A stretch of DNA of 64,000 bases from Syntrophales bacterium (GCA_035363115.1 DAOSEM010000001.1:1246730-1310729); one strand, 5' to 3'. Positions 16,988-25,732 are shown, counted from the first letter of the stretch. Numbers and translations are program-made. Notes: generated from the letters alone by a model not told the origin.

Positions 16988-18300
16988 AAAAAAGATCGAT
17001 ATGGATCCTGGCGGCAGCCCTCCTGGCGTTCCTGATCCTGGCCGGTCCCGTGCCGGCGGCCGAGGAGGGGAAGAAACCGGTCTTCGACCTGATTACGGTG
17101 AACGCCACCATCACCCCGCCGATTGCCGAGTATATCGTTCAGAGCATCGCCGAGGCCGGGAAAACGAAGGCCGACGGCGTGATCCTGCTGCTGGACACGC
17201 CGGGCGGGCTTGATCTGGCCATGAGGGACATCGCCAAGGCGATCCTCAACGCACCCCTGCCGGTGATCGTCTATGTCGGTCCGTCGGGGGCCAGGGCGGC
17301 TTCGGCGGGAGTCATCATTACCGTCTCCGCCCACGTCGCCGCCATGACGCCGGGGACGAACATCGGGGCGGCCCATCCGGTAGCCTTGGGATTCGGTGGT
17401 GGCGACAAGACCATGATGCAGAAAGTCGAGAACGATGCCGTGGCCTATGTCCGGGGCATCGCCAAGCAGCGGAACCGCAACGAAGACTGGGTGGAGCGGT
17501 CCGTCCGGAAGAGCGAGTCCATCACGGCGGAGAACGCCCTGAAGCTCAATGTGATCGATTATGTCGCCACCGACGTGAATCATCTCCTGGCCCAGATGGA
17601 CGGTCGGGAAGTGACCCTGGTGTCCGGCAAAAAAACCCTTCGGACCCAGGGTGCCCAGGTCAGGGCAAAGGAAATGGGGACCCGCCAGAAGATCCTGACC
17701 GCCTTGAGCGATCCGAACATCGCCTATATCCTGCTCCTGGTAGGCCTGGCGGGCCTGTACTTCGAATTCGCCAATCCGGGGGTTATCCTCCCAGGCGTGA
17801 TGGGCGGGATCTCGCTGATTCTCGCCTTTTTCGCCCTTCAGACCCTGCCGGTCAACTACGCGGGGGTGGCCCTCATCCTGCTTGGGATCGTCTTCTTCAT
17901 CGCCGAGATCAAGGTCATCAGCCACGGGGTCCTGACCATCGGCGGCGTTATTTCCCTGGTCCTGGGCTCGCTTCTCCTGTTCGACTCTCCCGAGCCGGCC
18001 CTTCGGGTGTCCTGGGGAGTCCTCGTCCCGGCGGTGATTCTTGTTTCCCTGTTCTTCGCCGCCATCGTCAGCCTGGCGGTGAAGGCGCAACTCCGGCAAA
18101 AGCGGACGGGACGGGAAGGAATGGTGAATACGGAGGGGTACGCGGTGACGGACGTCCACGGGGAGGGCAAAGTCTTCGTGAAGGGGGAATACTGGAGCGC
18201 CTGCAGCGATCAGCCCATTGAAAAGGACCAGAAGATCCGGGTCCTGGAGGTGCAGGGGCTCCGGCTCAAAGTGGAAGGGCTATTGAAAAAGGAGGATTGA
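16984..18300 (+). CDS. nfeD: NfeD-family membrane serine protease (ClpP class)
   Basis: The product is 438 residues. An N-terminal signal/anchor (WILAAALLAFLILAGPVPAA) precedes a ClpP-like protease domain with DTPGGLDLAMRDI and the nucleophile Ser107 in RAASAGVIITVS. Lys147 is spaced about 40 residues later, like the Ser-Lys dyad of archaeal NfeD proteases. Four or five membrane segments follow (residues ~235-365), then a soluble beta-rich NfeD OB domain (GREGMVNTEGYAVTDVHGEG). Long NfeD proteins are typically encoded beside stomatin/slipin genes and are thought to cleave the slipin C-terminus. The slipin gene is indeed three bases downstream. Confidence 0.93.
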   Translation: MKKRSIWILAAALLAFLILAGPVPAAEEGKKPVFDLITVNATITPPIAEYIVQSIAEAGKTKADGVILLLDTPGGLDLAMRDIAKAILNAPLPVIVYVGPSGARAASAGVIITVSAHVAAMTPGTNIGAAHPVALGFGGGDKTMMQKVENDAVAYVRGIAKQRNRNEDWVERSVRKSESITAENALKLNVIDYVATDVNHLLAQMDGREVTLVSGKKTLRTQGAQVRAKEMGTRQKILTALSDPNIAYILLLVGLAGLYFEFANPGVILPGVMGGISLILAFFALQTLPVNYAGVALILLGIVFFIAEIKVISHGVLTIGGVISLVLGSLLLFDSPEPALRVSWGVLVPAVILVSLFFAAIVSLAVKAQLRQKRTGREGMVNTEGYAVTDVHGEGKVFVKGEYWSACSDQPIEKDQKIRVLEVQGLRLKVEGLLKKED

Positions 18301-18303
18301 TCC

Positions 18304-19044
18304 ATGTCTCTGACCGTCATTACAACCGTCGTCATTCTCGTTATCATGTTTCTTGCGTCGGCCCTGCGGGTTCTCAACGAGTACGAGCGGGCCGTCGTCT
18401 TCCGCCTCGGGCGGATCATCGACCAGAAGGGGCCGGGCCTCATCATCCTGATTCCCGTGATCGACCGGATGGTGAAGGTGGACATGCGGACCATCACCAT
18501 GGACGTGCCGCCCCAGGACGTGATCACCCGCGACAACGTCTCCATCAAAGTAAACGCGGTGGTCTATTTCCGGGTCGTCGACGCTACGTCGGCCGTGACG
18601 GAGGTGGAGAACTTCCTGTACGCCACCTCCCAGCTCGCCCAGACGACCCTGCGAAGCGTCTGCGGCCAGGCGGAGCTCGACGAGATCCTTTCGGAGCGGG
18701 AGAAAATCAACGTCCATCTCCAGGAGATCCTGGACCGGAGCACCGATCCCTGGGGGATCAAGGTCACCCTGGTGGAGGTCAAGCACATCGACCTGCCGGA
18801 AGAGATGAAACGGGCCATGGCCAAGCAGGCTGAGGCCGAGCGGGAGCGGCGGGCCAAGGTCATCAGCGCCGAGGGCGAGTTCCAGGCGGCCCAGAAGCTC
18901 ATCGAAGCGGCGGCCCTCATGGAGACCCAGCCGATGTCGCTCCAGCTTCGCTATCTGCAGACCCTGAACCAGATCGCGTCGGAGAACAACTCTACGACGG
19001 TGTTCCCCATTCCCATCGATCTGTTCAAACCGTTTCTGAAGTAG
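18304..19044 (+). CDS. Slipin (stomatin/prohibitin-family membrane protein)
   Basis: The product is 246 residues. One N-terminal membrane hairpin (VITTVVILVIMFLASAL) is followed by an SPFH/band-7 domain: EYERAVVFRLGRI, KGPGLIILIPVIDRMVKVDM and VKVTLVEVKHIDLPEEM-like text. A charged helical region follows (AKQAEAERERRAKVISAEGE), ending in the hydrophobic FPIPIDLFKPFL that is the usual protease target of NfeD partners. Slipins organise membrane microdomains as oligomeric rings. The pairing with long NfeD is a conserved two-gene unit. GGAGG of the nfeD end (AAAAAGGAGGATTGATCC) serves as its ribosome-binding site. Confidence 0.94.
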   Translation: MSLTVITTVVILVIMFLASALRVLNEYERAVVFRLGRIIDQKGPGLIILIPVIDRMVKVDMRTITMDVPPQDVITRDNVSIKVNAVVYFRVVDATSAVTEVENFLYATSQLAQTTLRSVCGQAELDEILSEREKINVHLQEILDRSTDPWGIKVTLVEVKHIDLPEEMKRAMAKQAEAERERRAKVISAEGEFQAAQKLIEAAALMETQPMSLQLRYLQTLNQIASENNSTTVFPIPIDLFKPFLK

Positions 19045-19161
19045 CCGAGAGCGGTTGCCGGACGCGTTGCATCCGCCTTTCCGCCCCTTCCCGCAAAGAG
19101 ACGGTGGGGGGGAAGGAATGACGGGAGCCGTCCCCGACATCGGAAAGGAGAAAGGGATCTC

Positions 19162-19491
19162 TTGGAAGCGAGAGAAAAACGACATATCCTGACAGGAGGC
19201 ATCATCCTCATCGCCCTCGGCGTGCTGATCTTTCTGCACAACACGGGCCTGTGGGGCTTTGGAGACAGCTGGCCGGTTCTCCTGATCGTCGTCGCCGCGG
19301 CGACACTTTTCCAGCGGGTGAAGGATCTGGGCGGCTGGATTTTAATGGCCGTCGGGCTCGTGTTCCTCCTGACGAAGACGCTGAACGTCGACCTGGAGGT
19401 CCTGGGCCAGTACATCCTGCCCCTCATCCTCATCGCCCTCGGTGTGAGCATGATCCGGAAGAAGAAAAAGAAAGACGATCAGAATCCATGA
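19162..19491 (+). CDS. Small four-helix membrane protein, DUF5668/LiaF-N-like
   Basis: The product is 109 residues made almost wholly of hydrophobic segments: ILTGGIILIALGVLIFL, WPVLLIVVAAATLF, WILMAVGLVFLLT and YILPLILIALGVSMI, with a short basic tail KKKKK. The GGIILIALGVLIFLHN pattern is that of the DUF5668/LiaI-LiaF transmembrane module. Its function is unknown; in Gram-positives related modules modulate envelope-stress kinases. The start is TTG at 19162, preceded by AAGGGA five bases upstream; no in-frame ATG lies near. Its stop overlaps the next gene as ATGA. Confidence 0.72.
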   Translation: MEAREKRHILTGGIILIALGVLIFLHNTGLWGFGDSWPVLLIVVAAATLFQRVKDLGGWILMAVGLVFLLTKTLNVDLEVLGQYILPLILIALGVSMIRKKKKKDDQNP

Positions 19492-20234
19492 GGGGAGCCC
19501 CCGGGGACGGGAAGGTCCTCGTCATCTGCGACTTTGACGGCACCATTTCCCGGACGGATGTCGGGAACGGGCTCTTCAACCGATTCACCGGCCAGGGCTG
19601 GCAGGCCATCGACGAGGCCTACTGCCGGGGCGAGATCGGCTCCCGGGAGGCATACGCGAAGGTGGCGGCCATCCTGGAGGGAGACCGGGAACAGATGCTC
19701 GCCTTCGTTCTCGGGGAGGCGGAGCTGGACGGACACTTTCCCGCCTTCCGGCGATTCTGCCGGGAGAAGAGCCTGGACCTGATCATCGTTTCCGACGGTC
19801 TGGATTTTTACATCGACGCGGTCCTCCGGGGGCACGGCCTGGAGGATATTCCCGTTCATGCAAATAGGACGGTCTTCCGGGACGGATTGCCCCCGTCCAT
19901 CGACTTTCCTTGGGCCAGCGAGGACTGCGGGCGATGCGGGACCTGCAAGCGGGGGATCCTCCGTTCCCGGCGGGACCGCTATGATCGCATCGTCTACATC
20001 GGGAACGGCCAGTCGGACGTCTGTCCCTCCGCCGAAGCGGACCTCGTGTTTGCCAAAGGGGTCCTTCTCGAAGTCTGCGGGAAGAGGCACCGTTCCTGCG
20101 TGTCTTTCGAGACGTTCGGGGATGTGCTCGATTTCCTGAAACGGAGCGTGTTTCCGTTCCCCGAGAAAGATCAGTCATGCCTCCGCGGCGCTCGCGCCTC
20201 GGATCAAATCGAAGAAAATTCAACTGGGAGGTAA
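19488..20234 (+). CDS. MtnX-like HAD-IB phosphatase
   Basis: The product is 248 residues. HAD motif I is CDFDGTISRTDVGNG, motif II is the Ser of LIIVSDGLDFYID, and motif III/IV is YIGNGQSDVCPSAEADLVFA. The C1B cap between them and the zinc-like DCGRCGTCKRG cluster match MtnX-type 2-hydroxy-3-keto-5-methylthiopentenyl-1-phosphate phosphatases and their MtnX-like relatives. No other methionine-salvage gene is adjacent, so the physiological substrate is open. The ATG overlaps the stop of the small membrane-protein gene. The C-terminal ~25 residues (SCLRGARASDQIEENSTG) are low in conservation. Confidence 0.8.
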   Translation: MRGAPGDGKVLVICDFDGTISRTDVGNGLFNRFTGQGWQAIDEAYCRGEIGSREAYAKVAAILEGDREQMLAFVLGEAELDGHFPAFRRFCREKSLDLIIVSDGLDFYIDAVLRGHGLEDIPVHANRTVFRDGLPPSIDFPWASEDCGRCGTCKRGILRSRRDRYDRIVYIGNGQSDVCPSAEADLVFAKGVLLEVCGKRHRSCVSFETFGDVLDFLKRSVFPFPEKDQSCLRGARASDQIEENSTGR

Positions 20235-20240
20235 TGTTTC

Positions 20241-20621
20241 ATGGCTTCGAAAGCAAAGGGGATCCGCCAGAGCCAGAAGGAAATCTGGCAGAAGAAACTG
20301 GATCAGCGACTGGCCGAACTGGCTGCCAAGGGAATTGAAGGCGTCGCCGCGGCCCGGGACGCCGTTGTGCGGGCCCTGAAAGCGAAAGTCCGGGAGGCCG
20401 ACGGGCGTCTGGCCGCCATTGACGCCAAGGACAAGAAGACCACCGACAAGAAGGAGACGAAGGCCAGGAAACTGGAGGAGGCCAAGCTGGGGAAGACAAA
20501 GGAAGAGGCCCCACCACCCGCGGCGGAGGAGAAAGTCTCCAAGAGTAAGAAGAAGAAAGAGGAAAAAGCGGAGAAGAAGGAAGGCGCCGCCAAGGAAAAG
20601 AAACCCAAGGCAAAGGAATAA
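20241..20621 (+). CDS. Lysine/alanine/glutamate-rich small protein of unknown function
   Basis: The product is 126 residues. Residues 1-60 form an amphipathic helical region (QKEIWQKKLDQRLAELAAKG, then a second helix ending READGRLAAID). Residues ~62-126 are an extremely charged low-complexity tail of KK, EE and AP repeats (EEKVSKSKKKKEEKAEKKEG). Such tails resemble bacterial histone-H1-like or DNA/RNA-binding tails, but no named domain is recognised. GGGAGG lies nine bases before the ATG. The stop TAA shares one base with the start of the methyltransferase gene, so the two are co-expressed. Confidence 0.65.
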   Translation: MASKAKGIRQSQKEIWQKKLDQRLAELAAKGIEGVAAARDAVVRALKAKVREADGRLAAIDAKDKKTTDKKETKARKLEEAKLGKTKEEAPPPAAEEKVSKSKKKKEEKAEKKEGAAKEKKPKAKE

Positions 20622-21613
20622 TGAGGGAAAACTGGACAGCCGGACGCCTCCTGGAGGTGTCCGGCTCCTACTGGCAGACCTGCGCGCTCCATGCGGGGGT
20701 GAAACTGGGTATCTTCACCGCCCTCGGCAGGAGTCAGCTGACCGCGGAGGACGTGGCGCAAAGGACTGCGTCCAGCCTGCGCGGAACCGCGGCACTCCTG
20801 AACGCCCTCACCGCCATGGGGCTCCTGGCGCGCGACGGCGACCGGTACCGGAACACCGACGAGTCCTGGACGTATCTTGTGGAGGAGTCGAAGGAGTATA
20901 TCGGGTACATGATCCTCCACCATCATCACCTGATGGAGTCCTGGGCCAGAATGCCTGCAGCCGTGCGGGGAGGCAGGCCGATCCGGAAGCGCTCGACGTT
21001 CCGGAACCGGGAGGTCCGGGAAAGCTTTCTCATGGGGATGTTCAACCTGGCCAGCCGCCTGGCGCCCATGATCGTAAGCGAAGTCGACCTGACGGGACGG
21101 AAGCATCTCCTGGACCTGGGCGGGGGACCGGGAACCTATGCGATTCACTTCTGTGGGCGTTACGAGGGGCTCCGGGCTACCGTCTTCGACCTCAAGACCA
21201 CCCGGCCCTTTGCAAGGAAGACCATCCGCCGCTTCGGCATGGGGGACCGTATCGCCTTTCGGGCTGGGAACTATCTGGAAGATGCTCTGGGGGACGGGTA
21301 TGATGCCGCCTGGCTGTCTCACATCCTGCACGGGGAAGGACCGGAAGACTGCCGGAAGATCGTGTCCAAGGCGGCGGCGTCCCTGGAGCCGGGAGGCATT
21401 CTGGTCGTCCACGAATTCATCCTGAACGATACGAAGGATGGGCCCCTGCACCCGGCCCTGTTTTCCCTCAACATGCTACTGGGGACCCCCGAGGGGCGCT
21501 CCTACTCGGACTCGGAGATCCGGGACATGCTCACCGCCGCGGGCCTCCGGGACATACGCCGCCTGCCCTTCCAGGCTCCCAACGACTCTGGCCTCATTGC
21601 CGGCTGGAAATGA
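20621..21613 (+). CDS. SAM-dependent O-methyltransferase (plant COMT/bacterial OMT-2 type)
   Basis: The product is 330 residues. The N-terminal ~100 residues are a winged-helix dimerisation domain (KLGIFTALGRSQLTAEDVAQ, then LLNALTAMGLLARDGDRY). The catalytic domain has the SAM motif HLLDLGGGPGTYAIHF, the acidic motif ATVFDLKTT and the later segment AASLEPGGILVVHEFILND. The family methylates small aromatic or isoprenoid hydroxyls or, in some anaerobes, acts in cofactor synthesis; no specific substrate can be read. The tail LPFQAPNDSGLIAGWK fits the class. Start TAATG overlaps the previous stop. Confidence 0.85.
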   Translation: MRENWTAGRLLEVSGSYWQTCALHAGVKLGIFTALGRSQLTAEDVAQRTASSLRGTAALLNALTAMGLLARDGDRYRNTDESWTYLVEESKEYIGYMILHHHHLMESWARMPAAVRGGRPIRKRSTFRNREVRESFLMGMFNLASRLAPMIVSEVDLTGRKHLLDLGGGPGTYAIHFCGRYEGLRATVFDLKTTRPFARKTIRRFGMGDRIAFRAGNYLEDALGDGYDAAWLSHILHGEGPEDCRKIVSKAAASLEPGGILVVHEFILNDTKDGPLHPALFSLNMLLGTPEGRSYSDSEIRDMLTAAGLRDIRRLPFQAPNDSGLIAGWK

Positions 21614-21816
21614 ACTGCATCATGCCTGGCAAGATTCACGGCGCCTGCTCCCGGTGAGGCAGGAATCGAATCACGTACCTGTTTCCCCGGAAAATTCCTG
21701 TCCCTCTCCAATCAGGCTGTGAGGCTCCGCTTTTGCTCACCGGCGCGAATCTTCTTCCCCCCTTTCCAGAGTAGACATTTTCCCCTTTCCTCACGACGGA
21801 TCCCCGTCGAACACAA

Positions 21817-21833
21817 TGGGACAGAGTGTCTCA
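21817..21833 (+). promoter_or_regulatory. Near-palindromic candidate enhancer site for the sigma-54 activator
   Basis: TGGGACAGAGTGTCTCA reads TGRGACA-N3-TGTCYCA, a 17-base palindrome with one mismatched pair. It lies about 110 bases upstream of the sigma-54 promoter at 21942, the usual distance for an upstream activator site. Binding by the regulator encoded at 27141-28784 is inferred. Confidence 0.5.
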
Positions 21834-21941
21834 CGGCCGCGCGACAACCCGGCTCGCCGGGAAGGCAGCCGCCGTCCGTTGAATTCATGTAAAAATAAAA
21901 AATACAAGATGTTGAAGCATGCTGGCCCGCGGGACCGTTCA

Positions 21942-21957
21942 TGGTACGCCTGTTGCT
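21942..21957 (+). promoter_or_regulatory. Sigma-54 (RpoN) -24/-12 promoter
   Basis: TGGTACGCCTGTTGCT matches the consensus TGGCACG-N4-TTGCW at all but one position, with the required GG and GC and correct 10-base spacing between them. Transcription would start near 21968, about 45 bases before the ATG at 22013. Confidence 0.75.
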
Positions 21958-22012
21958 CCAGGGGAGAGCGCGGCAGTTCAAATCCCCATCAACCCTTTTC
22001 AGGAGGGCAGCC

Positions 22013-22987
22013 ATGGACATCAGCACCGTTTCCGGCGTCATTTCTTCCGAGAACCTGGGCATGACCCTGATGCACGAACACTTCCTGTTCGGATTTCCCG
22101 GCTGGCAGGGCGACGTCACCCTGGGTCCCTTCGACCGGCAAGCCTGCGTGGAGGCCGGCTTGAAGATGGCTGAAAAGGTCATGGAGCAGGGCGTGAAAAC
22201 CGTTGTCGACGTCACGCCGAACGAGTGCGGCAGGGATGTGGAGCTGCTCCGGGAGATCTCGGAAAAGAGCGGCCTCAACGTTCTCTGCTCCAGCGGATAC
22301 TACTTCGAGGGCGAGGGGGCGCCGCCCTATTTCAAGCTGCGCAGCCAGTTCGGGCAGGGCATGGAGCAGGTGTACGAGATGTTCAAGACGGAGGTGGAGA
22401 AGGGCGTCGGGACCACCGGCATCCGGCCCGCCGTCTTCAAGGTTGCCTCCGGCAAAGAGGCCATCACGGACTATGAGGCGATGTTCTTCCGGGCGGCCGC
22501 CCGGGTCTCGAAGGAGAACGGCATCCCGATCATCACGCACACACAGGAGGGCAGGCTCGGACCCGAGCAGGCCGATCTGCTCATCGCCGAAGGGGCCGAC
22601 CCGAAGCGGATCATGATCGGGCATATCGACGGATCGACGGACATGGACTACCTCCTCCGGGTCCTCGAAAAAGGCGTTTTCATCGCCTTCGACCGTTTCG
22701 GCGTGGAAAACGTCGGTGGAGCGCCGCCGGATTCCCGCAGGGTTGCCTGCCTCATCGGCCTTCTCGGTCTCGGCTGGGCCGATAAAATCATGATTTCAAA
22801 TGACTACGTGAATTACTGGCTTGGCCGGCCGGGAGTTTCGGAAATCGTGAGCCTCGTCATGCCGAATTACAACATCACCCACATTTTCCAAGACATCATC
22901 CCGGCACTGAAGAAGGCCGCCGTCAGCAGCGGGCAGATCGAGACGATGCTGATCGCCAATCCGCGGCGGTTCTTTGAGGGAATCTGA
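22013..22987 (+). CDS. Phosphotriesterase-family metallohydrolase (possible lactonase)
   Basis: The product is 324 residues, a TIM-barrel amidohydrolase of the phosphotriesterase group. All expected metal ligands are visible: HEH in MTLMHEHFLF, the carboxylated Lys in AVFKVASGKE, His in PIITHTQEG, His in IMIGHIDGS, and Asp in IMISNDYVNYW. Members are mostly lactonases or esterases. In this operon a lactone or ester that yields a hydroxy acid for the acyl-CoA synthetase is a sensible substrate (inference). The ATG at 22013 is preceded by AGGAGG six bases upstream. It is the first gene behind the sigma-54 promoter. Confidence 0.9.
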   Translation: MDISTVSGVISSENLGMTLMHEHFLFGFPGWQGDVTLGPFDRQACVEAGLKMAEKVMEQGVKTVVDVTPNECGRDVELLREISEKSGLNVLCSSGYYFEGEGAPPYFKLRSQFGQGMEQVYEMFKTEVEKGVGTTGIRPAVFKVASGKEAITDYEAMFFRAAARVSKENGIPIITHTQEGRLGPEQADLLIAEGADPKRIMIGHIDGSTDMDYLLRVLEKGVFIAFDRFGVENVGGAPPDSRRVACLIGLLGLGWADKIMISNDYVNYWLGRPGVSEIVSLVMPNYNITHIFQDIIPALKKAAVSSGQIETMLIANPRRFFEGI

Positions 22988-23047
22988 GGCGCCCGCGAAC
23001 CGCCCGGAGCAGAAGGAAAACATCGCCATTTCACGGAAGGAGGAACC

Positions 23048-24700
23048 ATGTCCGAATACGTGCCGATCACGTTTGAGAAAAGAAACCTGCTGGAACACCT
23101 GGCGCAGGTCATCGGGGACTATCCGGATCGGACAGCCGTCGTCACCGCGGACGGCACGGTCCGGAAGACCTATGGGGAGATCGACCGACGCGCGAACCGG
23201 CTGGCGCATTATCTCGCCCGGCTCGGCGTCGGCAAGGGCGACCGTGTCGCCATCTTCCAGAACAACAGCTGGCAATACCCGGAGCAGTACCTGGCGATCC
23301 TCAAGCTTGGTGCGATCTGCGTTCCCATGAACTTCCGCCTGAAGAGTCCCGAGGCGCTGTTCATCCTGACGGAATCAGGGGCCAAGGCGCTGATCCTGGA
23401 AAGCCGGTATGCCGCCGTTTTCGAGCCGACCCTGACCTATCAGCTGGGGGTGAAGCACTATCTCTGCACCAACGGAGATGCCCCCGAATGGGCGGTCGAT
23501 TACGAGACGGCGCTGGCCGGGGAGCCGGAAGAGGCAATCGAGTCACCGGACATGACCCTGGACGACATCCTGGCCATCTGCTTCACCAGCGGCACGACAG
23601 GCCTCCCCAAGGGCTCCATGGCGACGCACCGGCAGATCATGACGAACTTCTACGGTGAGATGGGGAACCTCATCGAGAGCACCATGCTTCCGGACCGGGG
23701 ATATCATGTCGTCATGATGATCATTCCCGTGTACCACATCGCAGGCATCATGACGCTCTACGCGGGCATGAGATTCGGCTGCACCATCGTCGTATCGTCG
23801 GATTTTGTGCCGGAAGGATTCATGCAGACGGTAGAGCGGGAGCAGGTTTCCCTGTGCTACCTGGTGCCGATCATGTTCTTCTTCATCCTCCACGATCCGT
23901 CCTTCGGGAAGTACGATCTCAGCAGCCTGCGTTTTGTCCCCTATGGCGCGATGCCGATGGACCCCGCCCTCCTCCAGGACATCCTGAAGAAATTTCCTCC
24001 GGGCATCCGCTACATGGACGCCTTCGGCTCGACGGAGGTGTGCATCAACATCGCCAAGCTTCCCGAGGATCACGATCTGACGGGATCTCCCGAAGAAGTT
24101 GAAAAGAAGATCGCCCGCCTGAAGAGCATCGGCCGTCCTTTCCGTTACGGCATCGAGAGCACGATTCTGGATCCTTTCGGCAAGGAGGTTGCTCCCGGGG
24201 TCGTCGGCGAGATCGCCTCCCGGGGCGAGAAAGTGACCGTCGGATACTGGCGCAATGCGGAAGAGACAGCGCGGACGATCGACCGGAACGGCTGGTTCCA
24301 CACCGGCGACGCCGGATGGATGGATGAAGACGGGTATGTGTATTTCGCCGACCGGGCCAAGGACATGATCAACCGGGGCGGCGAGAACATCTTCCCCGCC
24401 GAGGTCGAGCGCCGGCTCAATCAGCACCCCAAAATCCTGGAATCGGCCGTCTTCGGCGTTCCCGACCCGGCCTGGGGAGCCCGCGTCGTCGCGGCCGTCG
24501 TCCTGGCACCGGGGCAGACGGCGGAGATGGTTCCCGCGGAGGAGCTCATCGGTTTCTGCAAGGAGCAGGTGGCAAGCTACAAGGCTCCATCGGCGATCTG
24601 GTACATCGACCAGCTTCCGCGGCGGTTCGAACTCGGCAAGGTGATGCGGTTCATGCTGCGCGACGAATACATGAAGAAAAGGGAGGACACCGTTTCATGA
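23048..24700 (+). CDS. AMP-forming acyl-CoA synthetase / ligase
   Basis: The product is 550 residues of the ANL superfamily. The P-loop FTSGTTGLPKGSMATHRQ, the adenylate motif MDAFGSTEVCINIA, the hinge Asp in HTGDAGWMDEDGYVYFADR and the A10-like segment are present; the catalytic Lys near the C-terminus is likely the one in RRFELGKVMRFMLR. It activates a carboxylic acid to its CoA thioester with ATP; the acid is not predictable from sequence. AAGGAGG precedes the ATG by seven bases. The stop overlaps the next start as ATGA, so the DUF7064-like protein is coupled to it. Confidence 0.92.
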   Translation: MSEYVPITFEKRNLLEHLAQVIGDYPDRTAVVTADGTVRKTYGEIDRRANRLAHYLARLGVGKGDRVAIFQNNSWQYPEQYLAILKLGAICVPMNFRLKSPEALFILTESGAKALILESRYAAVFEPTLTYQLGVKHYLCTNGDAPEWAVDYETALAGEPEEAIESPDMTLDDILAICFTSGTTGLPKGSMATHRQIMTNFYGEMGNLIESTMLPDRGYHVVMMIIPVYHIAGIMTLYAGMRFGCTIVVSSDFVPEGFMQTVEREQVSLCYLVPIMFFFILHDPSFGKYDLSSLRFVPYGAMPMDPALLQDILKKFPPGIRYMDAFGSTEVCINIAKLPEDHDLTGSPEEVEKKIARLKSIGRPFRYGIESTILDPFGKEVAPGVVGEIASRGEKVTVGYWRNAEETARTIDRNGWFHTGDAGWMDEDGYVYFADRAKDMINRGGENIFPAEVERRLNQHPKILESAVFGVPDPAWGARVVAAVVLAPGQTAEMVPAEELIGFCKEQVASYKAPSAIWYIDQLPRRFELGKVMRFMLRDEYMKKREDTVS

Positions 24701-25731
24701 GGAATATGCTCGACACCCTGTCCTTCCGGGTTTCCCCGGAGGACGAGTACAATCATCCCGTTGATGATGCGAAGAACTTCAATGAAAGCATGTACATCAA
24801 CATATTCGACTTCAACCGGGCCATGGGCGGATGGTTCCGCGTGGGAAACCGTCCGAACGAGGGGAACGCGGAGGTCACCTGCTGCCTGTATATCCCCGAC
24901 GGAAGCGTGGGATTCATCTTCAGCCGTCCGAACATCTCGTCGAACGAGTCCCTCGACGCGGCGGGGCTGAAATTCGAGGTCCAGGAGCCGCTGAAGCGGA
25001 TCCGGGTCACCTACGGCGGACCGGTGTGCCTCCTGAAGAACCCGCATGAGATGGCGAAACCGATGAAGGCCTTCGCGGAGAACCCCATTGTTGACTGTTC
25101 GGTGGCCCTGGACTTCCAGGCGGTCGGACCGGTCTTCGGCGGCGAGATGGTCAACAAGGACGGCAGCCCTTTCCAGGAGCCTCCGGAGGAGGCGTTTGCG
25201 AAGGCGCATTACGAACAGCACATGAGCGGCGCGGGAACCATCCGTGTCCAGGAGCGGGAATGGAAGATCGACGGCTTCGGACTGCGGGACCACTCCTGGG
25301 GTCCGCGGTACTGGCAGAACATCTTCTGGTACCGGTGGCTGCCGATGAATTTCGGCCCCGATCTCGGGTTCATGTTCATGATCATGGGCAGGGAAGACGG
25401 AAACCACCAGATGATGGGGATCATGCTGGAGAACGGCCGGTACGTTCCCTTCCGGGACGTGGAACTGCAGACGGAGTGGGACGAAAACTACTATCAGACC
25501 GCCCTCAAGGTGAAGGCCGGGACCGACGACGGCGTGCATGAGATCGAGGGGCGGGTCCTGTCCCTCATCCCGCTTCGCAACCGGAGAAAGAACGAGGCGG
25601 GCGACGTGCTCGAGACCCGCATCACCGAGGGGATGACCGAATACCGGTACCGGGGCAGGGTAGGGTACGGAATGTCGGAATACCTCGACCAGATCATCCA
25701 TGGCGAACCGGCGGGAAAGGAGAAGGGATGA
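24697..25731 (+). CDS. DUF7064/AttH-CrtC-like beta-rich protein of unknown function
   Basis: The product is 344 residues, rich in Trp, Gly and beta-strand pattern, without signal peptide. The motif GFGLRDHSWGPRYWQN is the recognisable signature shared by DUF7064/DUF7065 proteins and the lipocalin-like AttH/CrtC group, where it lines the barrel. CrtC-type relatives hydrate C=C bonds of lipids, but the similarity is too distant to assign that reaction. Proteins like this are often encoded beside APH-type phosphotransferases in lipid or steroid catabolic clusters, as here. It is coupled to the synthetase gene by ATGA and followed one base later by the kinase gene. Confidence 0.6.
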   Translation: MRNMLDTLSFRVSPEDEYNHPVDDAKNFNESMYINIFDFNRAMGGWFRVGNRPNEGNAEVTCCLYIPDGSVGFIFSRPNISSNESLDAAGLKFEVQEPLKRIRVTYGGPVCLLKNPHEMAKPMKAFAENPIVDCSVALDFQAVGPVFGGEMVNKDGSPFQEPPEEAFAKAHYEQHMSGAGTIRVQEREWKIDGFGLRDHSWGPRYWQNIFWYRWLPMNFGPDLGFMFMIMGREDGNHQMMGIMLENGRYVPFRDVELQTEWDENYYQTALKVKAGTDDGVHEIEGRVLSLIPLRNRRKNEAGDVLETRITEGMTEYRYRGRVGYGMSEYLDQIIHGEPAGKEKG

Positions 25732-25732
25732 C

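Larger units (their letters stand above)
21614..22012. other. Regulatory intergenic region before the PTE/acyl-CoA operon
   Basis: About 400 bases without a convincing gene. The right half contains a near-palindrome (21817-21833) and a sigma-54 promoter (21942-21957), both entered separately. The left half (21614-21780) shows no clear terminator for the upstream O-methyltransferase gene. Two T-loop-like strings (near 21665 and 21977) do not fold into tRNAs. Confidence 0.6.

Noticed and set aside
21655..21995. T-loop-like strings suggesting tRNA genes
   Set aside because: Neither GATTCGATTCC (minus strand) nor GTTCAAATCC (plus) has a matching T-stem, anticodon arm or acceptor stem.
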